From Peptococcaceae bacterium UBA2264 (GTDB taxonomy: Bacteria; Bacillota; Desulfitobacteriia; Desulfitobacteriales; Desulfitobacteriaceae), in contig DDXI01000140.1 of NCBI GenBank assembly GCA_002347475.1, positions 1 through 11,261 of the forward strand: a DNA stretch of 11,261 bases, given 5' to 3'. The translations under genes were made by a program, and so were the position numbers. Below the pieces are notes generated by a model. That model was not told the origin of the DNA, did not search any database, and saw only the letters and a list, made by a program, of their open reading frames with translations. Below, piece by piece: positions 1 through 6,162 of this stretch (positions are counted from its first letter, which is position 1; each line of letters starts with the position of its first letter).

Positions 1-108
1 ACACATGCCCGGGAAATTGTTAATACAATGCAAAAAAGAGTTATCGCGATAGAGGATGGGCGTATGGTCAGGGATGAAGAAAAGGGGGCTTACGGATACG
101 ATGCTTAA
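1..108 (+). CDS. ftsE: Cell-division ATP-binding protein FtsE, C-terminal end (partial)
   Basis: The first 35 codons of the window are open in frame 1 and end at TAA 106-108; the 5' part lies outside. The peptide begins THAREIVNTM and continues KRVIAIEDGRMVRDE, which is the usual end of an ABC ATPase of the FtsE type: the switch (H-loop) histidine of the ATH motif, then the last beta strands and the 'G.. V.D' turn. FtsE is the cytoplasmic ATPase of the FtsEX complex, which transmits ATP hydrolysis through FtsX to cell-wall hydrolases outside the membrane. The identification rests on this short tail plus the immediately following ftsX, whose start overlaps the ftsE stop by 8 bp and suggests translational coupling. 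Walker A, Walker B and signature motifs cannot be checked here. Confidence 0.9.
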   Translation, partial: THAREIVNTMQKRVIAIEDGRMVRDEEKGAYGYDA

Positions 109-985
109 CGCTCTGCGTTATATCCTGCGCGAAACTTTTAGTTCTGTCAAAAGAAATCCCTGGCTAAGTGTGGCCTCAGTTCTTACAGTAATGGTTTCTT
201 TAGTGATTCTGGGATTTTCCGTTTTTTTTCTGATCAATGCTTCCAATCTGGCTGAGACATTTGAATCGGAACTGGAAATAGCTGTTTTTATGAATAAAGA
301 TATAACAAGCGAACAAATACAGGATATGCAGACTAAAATTAAAGAAATGCCGGGAGTAGCCTCTGTCTTGTTTGTATCCAAAGAACAGGCCTTAACTGAA
401 ATGGGTCAAACAATGGGTGGTGACCAGAGTGATCTGATAGCAAATTTGGGAGGAACCAATCCCTTGCCGGATATGTTTACGGTTAAGGTTACAGAAGCCA
501 AGGATGTGCCGGTTTTGGCTGGACAGCTGGAACTGCCCGGAGTTGATAAAGTACGCTATGGTCAGGGTTTTGTAGAAAAACTGCTCAAGTTTACCCAGTG
601 GCTGCGTTGGGTAGGCATCAGCGTAATCATTGCCTTTGCAGCTGCTTCGATCGTACTTATTTCTATCAATATCAAGATGAATGTTTTTTCCCGCCGCCGG
701 GAAATCCAAATCATGAAATTAGTCGGGGCAAGCAATAGTTTTGTTCAATGGCCTTTTCTTATCGAAGGTATGTTTCTGGGCCTGGTCGGAGGAGGACTGG
801 CAGCAATTATCGTAGGCTTTGCCTATCAATGGCTGGTCAGATATGTGCAATCAACTTTAACATTTTTGCCGGTTGTCTATAATAATCTGATATTCTGGCA
901 GGTTCTGGGTGGATTGCTGCTGTCCGGCATGTTAATGGGGGCCATAGGCAGTATAATTTCTTTGCGTAAATTTTTGCGAGTCTGA
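101..985 (+). CDS. ftsX: Cell-division membrane protein FtsX
   Basis: The 294-residue product has the FtsX layout. There is a short basic cytoplasmic N-terminus, TM1 (about 22-46), a large extracellular domain (about 47-165) containing the family-typical NPLPD stretch at 120-124, then TM2 (168-192), TM3 (217-245) and TM4 (264-288). The cytoplasmic loop after TM2 carries RRREIQIMKLVGAS (198-211), the conserved part of FtsX/MacB-type permeases that contacts the ATPase. FtsX does not transport a solute; it carries conformational change from FtsE to murein hydrolases or their activators. I chose ATG 101 over the in-frame ATG at 56 because it gives a standard length and N-terminus (MLNALRYILRE) and follows the purine-rich AAAGGGGG at 81-88. 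Starting inside ftsE also fits translational coupling. The M23 gene 47 bp downstream is the likely partner. Confidence 0.95.
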   Translation: MLNALRYILRETFSSVKRNPWLSVASVLTVMVSLVILGFSVFFLINASNLAETFESELEIAVFMNKDITSEQIQDMQTKIKEMPGVASVLFVSKEQALTEMGQTMGGDQSDLIANLGGTNPLPDMFTVKVTEAKDVPVLAGQLELPGVDKVRYGQGFVEKLLKFTQWLRWVGISVIIAFAAASIVLISINIKMNVFSRRREIQIMKLVGASNSFVQWPFLIEGMFLGLVGGGLAAIIVGFAYQWLVRYVQSTLTFLPVVYNNLIFWQVLGGLLLSGMLMGAIGSIISLRKFLRV

Positions 986-1032
986 TTTTTTGAATCCAGT
1001 GTCTGTTATTACTGTTTGAAGGAGGTAATGTT

Positions 1033-2178
1033 TTGTCGAACAGAAAACTTATGCGGTCAGGTCTGGTTTGTATTTTAAGTCTGGTTTTTCTGAGTATGAC
1101 AATTATCCCCTTGCGGGCAGGTGAGCTTGAAGATGCCGTGCAAAGGCAGGGCGAAATCGCTGCTCAGCAACAAGAAGTATTGGGGAAACTCAATTCCTTG
1201 ACCTACACTGCCGACAGAATCAATTCTGAGCTCGATAAACTGCGGAATCAAATCACTGCGGCCCAAAAAACACTCAGTGACAAGCAGGCTGCCTATTCTC
1301 AGGTACAGTCCCAAATCAAGACTGTTCAGGGCGAAATAGAGCAAAATCAACAGGAACTGGACGAGCGCCGTCAAGTGCTGGGTTTAAGGATAAAGGGAAT
1401 TTATGAGGATGGTCAAATCAGTTATCTGGGTTTGCTTTTTGAATCGTCCAATCTGGGTGATTTCATTACCCGAATAGAATACTTAAGCAAGCTGGTTGCC
1501 AATGATCAGAAACTTCTGGAAGATATCAAGGTCCAACAGGAAAGAATGCTGCAACAGAAAGAAGAACTGGAAAAGATCCGTAGCCGCAGTGCCCAATTAC
1601 TGGCTGAAGCAGTGGCGGCGGAGGCTGAACTGAAAACCAAAAAACAGGAACAGCAAACTACCCTGGCCCAAAATAAAAAAGCCCAGCAGGCTGTCTTTGA
1701 TGAAAATGAAAGGCTGGAAACAGAATCCAACGCTCTGCGGGAAAAAATCCGTAAAATTCAAGTCTCCCGTAAAGGTGGTACCGTGGGGACTGTCAGCAAT
1801 TGGCCGGTGCCGGGCAGATATGAAATCAGTTCTCCCTATGGCTGGAGAACTCATCCGATTTCAGGAAAAAGAAGTCTACATACGGGAATCGATGTTCCGG
1901 CTCCCACTGGAACAGCAATTCATGCCGTGGGTGCAGGAGAAGTCATTTATGCCGGTTGGTATGGAGGTTATGGCAATGCCGTAGTAATCGACCACGGCAA
2001 GGGGGTTTCTACTCTGTACGCTCATCAGTCCCGGCTGGCAGTCAGTGAAGGACAACAAGTTACGCAGGATCAAGTTATCGGCTATGTAGGATCAACGGGG
2101 TTCAGTACCGGTCCTCATTTACACTTTGAAGTGCGTATCAATGGAAATCCGACAGATCCTTTACAGTATTTTCGTTAA
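1033..2178 (+). CDS. Secreted coiled-coil murein hydrolase with M23 (LytM) domain, probable FtsEX client
   Basis: The product is 381 residues. The N-terminus is a signal peptide: basic MSNRKLMR, a hydrophobic core at about 10-26, and likely cleavage after A29 in LRA-G. Residues about 31-245 are rich in Q, E, K and L with heptad character and no glycine-rich breaks, i.e. the long coiled coil of EnvC/PcsB/CwlO-like proteins. Residues 255-381 are an M23 lysostaphin-type domain. The zinc ligands are H283 and D287 (HTGID) and H364 (HLHFEV), and the catalytic histidines H331 and H362 are also present, so it should be an active peptidoglycan endopeptidase and not a degenerate EnvC-like activator. 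The TTG start is decided by a near-perfect AAGGAGGT at 1019-1026, 6-7 bp upstream. Its position right after ftsEX and its coiled coil suggest it is activated by FtsX; that partnership is inferred. The exact bond cleaved cannot be read from sequence. Confidence 0.92.
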   Translation: MSNRKLMRSGLVCILSLVFLSMTIIPLRAGELEDAVQRQGEIAAQQQEVLGKLNSLTYTADRINSELDKLRNQITAAQKTLSDKQAAYSQVQSQIKTVQGEIEQNQQELDERRQVLGLRIKGIYEDGQISYLGLLFESSNLGDFITRIEYLSKLVANDQKLLEDIKVQQERMLQQKEELEKIRSRSAQLLAEAVAAEAELKTKKQEQQTTLAQNKKAQQAVFDENERLETESNALREKIRKIQVSRKGGTVGTVSNWPVPGRYEISSPYGWRTHPISGKRSLHTGIDVPAPTGTAIHAVGAGEVIYAGWYGGYGNAVVIDHGKGVSTLYAHQSRLAVSEGQQVTQDQVIGYVGSTGFSTGPHLHFEVRINGNPTDPLQYFR

Positions 2179-2211
2179 AGATTTTATAATTTAATTATGG
2201 AGCAGGCACAT

Positions 2212-2248
2212 ATTCCGGCCGGAATTAAGTTCAGGCCGGAATTAAGTT
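2212..2248 (+). repeat. 14-bp palindrome plus 15-bp tandem direct repeat between the M23 and S41 genes
   Basis: ATTCCGGCCGGAAT at 2212-2225 is a perfect 14-bp palindrome. GGCCGGAATTAAGTT occurs at 2217-2231 and again at 2234-2248, a 17-bp period. As RNA, ATTCCGGCC (2212-2220) can instead pair with GGCCGGAAT (2234-2242), giving a 9-bp stem with a 13-nt loop. No T-run follows, so it is not a typical terminator. It could be an operator, an mRNA-processing or stability hairpin, or the trace of a small duplication. Function unknown. Confidence 0.7.
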
Positions 2249-2265
2249 AGGTGTGGGAATCAGAG

Positions 2266-3468
2266 ATGGAAGGGGTTAGCATATTGCAGGAGGGGCAAGG
2301 AAAACGATTCCTAAAACGTGTTGGGATAGGCCTGCTTATTTGTTGCGTAGTCATTACGCTTGTGTTGGGCGGATTTATTGCTGCTAATTTCACTTATCTC
2401 AGTCGTTTTGTTTATGTATTGGAACTGATAGACACCCAGTATTTGGAAGATGTTAACAAAAATCAGCTTTTCGAAGGGGTAACCCAAGGGATTGTCGATT
2501 CTCTGGAAGATCCCTATTCGGCTTATATGAATGCTGCTGAAAATCAGGAACTGATGGAGGTTATTGAAGGCAAATTCGGTGGAGTCGGGATAGTCTTAAG
2601 CCTGGCGGATCCAGATAAACTGGTAGTGCTGCGGGCTATTAAAAATACTCCGGCGTCAAAAGCAAATATCCAAATGGGTGATATTATCGAAAAAATTGAT
2701 GATGTTGATACATCCACGATTGATCAGGAGGAAGCTGTTTCCCTTATGCGGGGTGAACCAGGAACAAAGGTTACCCTGGTTCTTTATCGGGAGAGCCTGA
2801 AGCAGGATGTTACCGTATCCTTAATCCGTGAAAATATTCTTGTGCCGACGGTGGAAGGCAAAGCCTTACCTGGTCATCCTGATCTGGCCTATATTGATAT
2901 TGTCCAGTTTTCTTCTGAGACCGGCAACGAATTAGCTGAAGCCCTGAAGTCCATGGATATACAGCAATACAAGGGATTGATTCTGGATTTGCGCTATAAT
3001 CATGGCGGGGAGTTGAATGCTGCGGTTCAGGTTGCCGGTTACTTTGTATCTTCAGGGCCTGTTGTCTTTATAGTTGACAAAAAAGGTAATATTGAAACGA
3101 AAAATCCGGCTAAAGGCAATTTTCTGGGACTGCCTTTGGTTGTTCTGGTGAATGAAGAAAGCGCTTCGGCAGCAGAAATCGTGGCCGGAGCGATCAAAGA
3201 TAATGGCAGCGGGACCCTGATAGGGACAAAGACTTTTGGTAAAGGTATAGTGCAGACTGTGTTTCCTCTGGACAGCGGGACTAGTGTTAAACTGACAACT
3301 GCTAAATATTTGACTCCTAACAAGCTGGATATTCATGAGATAGGCATCCAGCCGGATATCGTGGTCGAATTAAATAAGGATCAGGCTGCTACCATTTCTC
3401 CGACAGATACCAGCTTTGACCCGCAATTAGAGAAAGCCCTGCAAATCCTGCTCTCCAAAATCAAATAA
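2266..3468 (+). CDS. S41-family C-terminal processing protease (CtpA/CtpB type), membrane-anchored
   Basis: Numbered from ATG 2266 the protein has 400 residues. A basic stretch and one hydrophobic segment (about 18-42) form an uncleaved signal anchor placing the enzyme outside the membrane. A PDZ domain covers about 103-185, with the ligand-binding GGVGIVL loop at its start. The tail-specific protease domain follows, with a serine-lysine dyad in the spacing of the family: S301 in SASAAE, K326 in TFGKG and Q330 four residues later. Length and order match Bacillus CtpA/CtpB and E. coli Prc relatives, which trim C-termini of exported proteins. The start is uncertain: GTG 2251 and ATG 2266 lack good ribosome sites, while TTG 2284 lies 8 bp after GGAAGGGG (2268-2275). 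All three keep the anchor. It follows the M23 gene by 87 bp, probably in the same operon; its substrate is unknown. Confidence 0.92.
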   Translation: MEGVSILQEGQGKRFLKRVGIGLLICCVVITLVLGGFIAANFTYLSRFVYVLELIDTQYLEDVNKNQLFEGVTQGIVDSLEDPYSAYMNAAENQELMEVIEGKFGGVGIVLSLADPDKLVVLRAIKNTPASKANIQMGDIIEKIDDVDTSTIDQEEAVSLMRGEPGTKVTLVLYRESLKQDVTVSLIRENILVPTVEGKALPGHPDLAYIDIVQFSSETGNELAEALKSMDIQQYKGLILDLRYNHGGELNAAVQVAGYFVSSGPVVFIVDKKGNIETKNPAKGNFLGLPLVVLVNEESASAAEIVAGAIKDNGSGTLIGTKTFGKGIVQTVFPLDSGTSVKLTTAKYLTPNKLDIHEIGIQPDIVVELNKDQAATISPTDTSFDPQLEKALQILLSKIK

Positions 3469-3490
3469 AAGGGCCTTACTCGGTAACCTT
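3469..3490 (-). terminator. Imperfect hairpin at the convergent 3' ends, possible minus-strand terminator
   Basis: TTAC (3476-3479) and GTAA (3483-3486) close a 3-nt loop and are extended by AAGG (3469-3472) with CCTT (3487-3490), with a 3-nt bulge. On the minus strand the structure is followed by TTATTTGATTTT, a reasonable U-rich tail for the small membrane-protein gene, whose stop codon it includes. On the plus strand the downstream tail is weaker. The stem is short and bulged, so this is tentative. Confidence 0.35.
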
Positions 3491-3814
3491 GTTTAAAATT
3501 ATACTGATAAGGCTTAAAACCAGGGCTCCGAGAAAGGCGCTGGCAAAACTGTTAATACTGAAACCGGGAACAAGTTTAGCAGTAAGGAGCAGCATAAAAG
3601 CATTGATGATCAGGGTAAAAATACCCAGTGTCAGCAATTGTAAGGGAATTGTAAAAAAAGAAAGAAGGGGGCGAATAAGAGTATTGACCAAGCCCCAGAC
3701 CAGAGCTGCCCAGATAGCAGTGGAAAGCCGTTCCAAATGCAGTCCGGGAACAAGCAGTGTGGTTAGGAACAAGGCTGCCGCATTAAGAAATAGTCTTAAT
3801 AATAAATTGGTCAT
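3476..3814 (-). CDS. Small four-helix membrane protein, YvlD / phage-holin superfamily IV type (COG1950-like)
   Basis: The 112-residue product is almost entirely hydrophobic, with four predicted membrane segments at about 4-23, 31-49, 55-79 and 91-108. The pattern LVPG-(about 20)-GLVNTLIRPLL-(…)-TLGIFTLIINAFMLLL-(…)-LVPGF is characteristic of the family annotated as 'phage holin family protein' and typified by Bacillus YvlD. Members are usually chromosomal and linked to envelope stress or unknown roles, so the holin name should not be taken as evidence of phage lysis. I start at the ATG complementary to 3812-3814 because AAGGAG lies 8 nt upstream (complement of 3823-3828); the longer reading frame to 3877 adds 21 charged residues without a ribosome site. 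The gene converges on the S41 gene with a 7-bp gap and diverges from uvrB. Confidence 0.85.
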   Translation of the reverse strand: MTNLLLRLFLNAAALFLTTLLVPGLHLERLSTAIWAALVWGLVNTLIRPLLSFFTIPLQLLTLGIFTLIINAFMLLLTAKLVPGFSINSFASAFLGALVLSLISIILNKVTE

Positions 3815-3832
3815 AAATTTCTCTCCTTCCGG

Positions 3833-3873
3833 TTCTGGTTCAACAGTAACCACCTGCTTCAGTTTAACCAGAA
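3833..3873 (-). other. Leader hairpin just upstream of the small membrane-protein gene
   Basis: TTCTGGTT at 3833-3840 and AACCAGAA at 3866-3873 are exact reverse complements (8 bp). After a 1x1 mismatch the stem continues with AAC (3842-3844) against GTT (3862-3864). In the minus-strand transcript this stem-loop would sit between the predicted start of transcription (about 3887) and the ribosome site (3823-3828), leaving about 4 nt between the stem and the Shine-Dalgarno. It could affect translation or mRNA stability; no known riboswitch class was recognised. Confidence 0.5.
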
Positions 3874-3892
3874 TCACCTCTGAACCGCAAGT

Positions 3893-3921
3893 ATTTTAGA
3901 AAAACACTTTGCTGCCAACAA
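3893..3921 (-). promoter_or_regulatory. Sigma-A-like promoter for the small membrane-protein gene
   Basis: Read on the minus strand, TTGTTG (complement of 3916-3921) is followed after exactly 17 bp by TAAAAT (complement of 3893-3898). Both hexamers are close to TTGACA/TATAAT. Transcription would start near 3887, giving a leader of about 72 nt. The -35 box touches the first two bases of the inverted repeat that lies upstream of uvrB. Confidence 0.6.
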
Positions 3922-3950
3922 GACCGAACGAGTTTTCGGTCTTTCTTTAT
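3920..3950 (+). terminator. Rho-independent terminator-like hairpin upstream of uvrB
   Basis: AAGACCGAA (3920-3928) pairs perfectly with TTCGGTCTT (3935-3943): a 9-bp stem with a 6-nt loop, followed by the T-rich TCTTTATT. In the plus direction it would stop transcripts that continue past the S41 gene and so insulate uvrB. The opposite strand has no T-run, so it should act in one direction. The same bases overlap a LexA-box-like site, listed separately; which role is real cannot be settled here. Confidence 0.6.
3925..3938 (+). promoter_or_regulatory. Candidate LexA (SOS) box upstream of uvrB
   Basis: CGAACGAGTTTTCG resembles the Gram-positive LexA/DinR box CGAAC-N4-GTTCG, with one substitution (T for the G of the right half-site). 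The core GAAC-N4-GTTC matches at 7 of 8 positions. It lies about 47-60 bp upstream of the predicted uvrB transcription start, between the two divergent promoters. SOS control of uvrBA is known in Bacillus, which makes the site plausible. The alternative is that the symmetry is only the stem of the terminator-like hairpin. Confidence 0.4.
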
Positions 3951-3978
3951 TAAGGATTATTCAGGATAGTGGTATAAT
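3950..3978 (+). promoter_or_regulatory. Extended -10 promoter for uvrB(A)
   Basis: A perfect TATAAT at 3973-3978 is preceded by TGG (3970-3972), i.e. a TGn extended -10. The -35 position at 17-bp spacing is TTAAGG (3950-3955), a weak match to TTGACA, which is common for extended -10 promoters. The start of transcription would be near 3985, leaving a leader of about 38 nt before the uvrB ATG. Confidence 0.7.
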
Positions 3979-4022
3979 AGAATAAATATGTGATAATTGA
4001 AGGAAAATTGAGGACAAAGACT

Positions 4023-6065
4023 ATGGAATTTAACTTGAAGGCGTCCTATCAGCCGGCAGGTGATCAGCCTCAAGCGATTGAGGCTCTGGTTAAGGGTGTC
4101 CGGAATAAACTCGCCCACCAAACGCTCCTCGGAGTGACCGGTTCGGGCAAAACCTTCACGATGGCCAGTGTTATTGAGAGGGTCAAAAAACCGACTCTGG
4201 TTTTGGCACACAACAAGACTTTGGCAGCCCAGCTCTACACCGAGTTCAAAGAATATTTTCCGGATAATGCGGTGGAGTATTTTGTGAGTTATTATGATTA
4301 TTATCAGCCCGAGGCTTATGTCCCTTCCAGTGATACCTATATTGAAAAAGATGCCTCGATCAATGACGAAATTGAAAAATTACGACACTCGGCCACCGCT
4401 TCTCTTTTTGAGCGGCGGGATGTGATTGTGGTCGCCAGTGTTTCCTGCATCTACGGCCTGGGTTCTCCGGAAGAATATTATCAACTGACCTTGTCCCTGC
4501 GTCAGGGTCAACTGATTGACCGTAACGAAATCCTGCGCAAACTGGTTTCCATTCAATATGACCGTAATGACCTGGCTTTTGTCCGGGGAACTTTTCGGGT
4601 ACGCGGGGATATAGTGGAGATATACCCTTCTGCTTCCAGCGAGCAGGCTATCCGGGTAGAGATGTTTGGTGATGAGATTGAGCATATTTATGAGATAAAT
4701 GTTCTCACCGGGGAAGTTCTGGCGGAACGAAGACATATTACGATCTTTCCTAATTCGCACTATGTGACAGCTCAGGACAAAGTTAAATCAGCTGCCTTTA
4801 ATATTGAGGCCGAGCTCAGGGAGCAGCTTGCCTATTTACGCAGTCAGAATAAACTTCTGGAAGCACAACGTCTGGAAGAACGTACTAATTATGACCTGGA
4901 AATGTTAAGAGAAATGGGTTTTTGTAATGGAGTGGAAAATTATTCCCGTCATCTGACCTTCCGGGCAGAGGGTGAAACCCCTTATACACTTTTGCATTAT
5001 TTCCCGAAGGATTTCCTGATGTTTATTGATGAATCACATGTCAGCCTGCCCCAGGTACGGGGTATGTATGAGGGAGATCGTTCCCGCAAGACTACCCTGA
5101 TTGCTTATGGGTTTCGTTTGCCTTCAGCCCTGGATAACCGGCCTTTGCGTTTTGATGAGTTCGAAAAATTAACACCCCAGAAAATTTATGTCAGTGCTAC
5201 TCCGGGTCCTTATGAGCTTGCTCATTGCCCCACACTCGTTGAGCAGATTATCCGGCCGACGGGTCTGCTGGATCCCGAGGTTTTCATCAGGCCCAGCAAA
5301 GGGCAAATCGATGATCTGATAGGAGAAATAAACAAACGTCTGGCAGTGCAGGAAAGGGTCTTAATAACGACCCTTACCAAAAAAATGGCTGAAGATCTGA
5401 CCGATTATCTGAAAAATCTTAACATCAGGGTCAAGTATTTGCATTCTGATATCAAAACCCTGGAGCGTTCTCAGATAATCCGGGAACTGCGCCTGGGGGA
5501 GATCGAAGTTATTGTCGGGATTAACCTTTTACGGGAAGGTCTTGATTTGCCGGAGGTTTCTCTGGTGGCGATTTTGGATGCTGATAAGGAAGGTTTTTTA
5601 CGGGGCGAACGGTCCCTGATCCAAACTATAGGAAGGGCAGCCCGGAATGCTCATGGGCAGGTTATCATGTATGGGGACAAAACTACGGAATCCATGCGGA
5701 TAGCGCTGGCCGAGACCAACCGGCGCCGGGTGCTGCAACGGGAATATAATGAAAAATGGGGTATTATTCCGCAGACGATTCGCAAAAAAATCATCGCGGT
5801 ACCGGAAACAACCTTGGTTGCCGAATCCAAATTAGCTTATGGCCAAACACTATCTCCGGAAGAACTGAGCAAACTTCTGCAGGAGATGGAAAAAGAAATG
5901 CATCTGGCTGCCAAAGAACTGGATTTTGAAAGAGCGGCCGAAATCAGGGATGCGATCATCGAACTTAAGGGTGAAGAAAACAAGTTGCGGATAACACCCC
6001 AAACCCGAGGTGCGCGGCGCGAGGCCCGCGGAGTGAAGTACAAGACCAGGGGAAAGAAGCGCTGA
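4023..6065 (+). CDS. uvrB: Excinuclease ABC subunit B (UvrB)
   Basis: This 680-residue helicase-like protein verifies DNA damage passed on by UvrA and recruits UvrC in nucleotide excision repair. Visible motifs in order: Walker A GVTGSGKT at 37-44; the tyrosine-rich beta-hairpin YYDYYQPEAYVP from 90 that is wedged between the strands; DESH (336-339, Walker B region); SATPGPYE (391-398); a helicase C-terminal domain including GLDLPE (506-511) and QTIGRAARN (534-542, arginine finger); and a UVR motif near 615-650 that binds UvrC. I take ATG 4023, 8 bp after GAGGA (4010-4014), which gives the family-standard N-terminus MEFNLKASYQPAGDQPQAI. The GTG at 3990 would lie almost at the predicted transcription start. 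An unusual point is an arginine/lysine-rich tail (656-680) after the UVR motif. uvrA follows 97 bp downstream. Confidence 0.98.
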   Translation: MEFNLKASYQPAGDQPQAIEALVKGVRNKLAHQTLLGVTGSGKTFTMASVIERVKKPTLVLAHNKTLAAQLYTEFKEYFPDNAVEYFVSYYDYYQPEAYVPSSDTYIEKDASINDEIEKLRHSATASLFERRDVIVVASVSCIYGLGSPEEYYQLTLSLRQGQLIDRNEILRKLVSIQYDRNDLAFVRGTFRVRGDIVEIYPSASSEQAIRVEMFGDEIEHIYEINVLTGEVLAERRHITIFPNSHYVTAQDKVKSAAFNIEAELREQLAYLRSQNKLLEAQRLEERTNYDLEMLREMGFCNGVENYSRHLTFRAEGETPYTLLHYFPKDFLMFIDESHVSLPQVRGMYEGDRSRKTTLIAYGFRLPSALDNRPLRFDEFEKLTPQKIYVSATPGPYELAHCPTLVEQIIRPTGLLDPEVFIRPSKGQIDDLIGEINKRLAVQERVLITTLTKKMAEDLTDYLKNLNIRVKYLHSDIKTLERSQIIRELRLGEIEVIVGINLLREGLDLPEVSLVAILDADKEGFLRGERSLIQTIGRAARNAHGQVIMYGDKTTESMRIALAETNRRRVLQREYNEKWGIIPQTIRKKIIAVPETTLVAESKLAYGQTLSPEELSKLLQEMEKEMHLAAKELDFERAAEIRDAIIELKGEENKLRITPQTRGARREARGVKYKTRGKKR

Positions 6066-6162
6066 ACTGTTGCGTGAAATACCAGGCAGAATGGCTGGTG
6101 TTTGATTAGGAATCAGGCAATGGGAAGCAAGATTGAGGAGCTTTATAAACACGGAGGTTTAT

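Noticed and set aside
56..100. Upstream in-frame ATG that would extend FtsX by 15 residues
   Set aside because: It would overlap ftsE by more than 50 bp and adds a non-family N-terminus; ATG 101 gives the expected FtsX start.
3476..3814. Prophage remnant suggested by the 'holin' family name
   Set aside because: The family is widespread on chromosomes as YvlD-like proteins, and no endolysin, structural or integrase gene is nearby.
3489..3899. 136-codon plus-strand open frame opposite the YvlD-like gene
   Set aside because: The product is a basic, low-complexity mirror of the membrane protein with no recognisable family or ribosome site; the minus-strand gene explains the sequence.
3990..4022. 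GTG start extending UvrB by 11 residues
   Set aside because: It lies about 5 bp from the predicted transcription start and has no ribosome site, while ATG 4023 has GAGGA 8 bp upstream and the standard N-terminus.
6081..6099. ACCAG/CTGGT hairpin between uvrB and uvrA as a terminator
   Set aside because: The stem is only 5 bp with a 9-nt loop and no proper T-run; uvrB and uvrA are more likely co-transcribed.
6133..6162. TTG start extending UvrA by 10 residues
   Set aside because: The ribosome site GGAGG at 6153-6157 would fall inside the extension; ATG 6163 gives the standard UvrA start.
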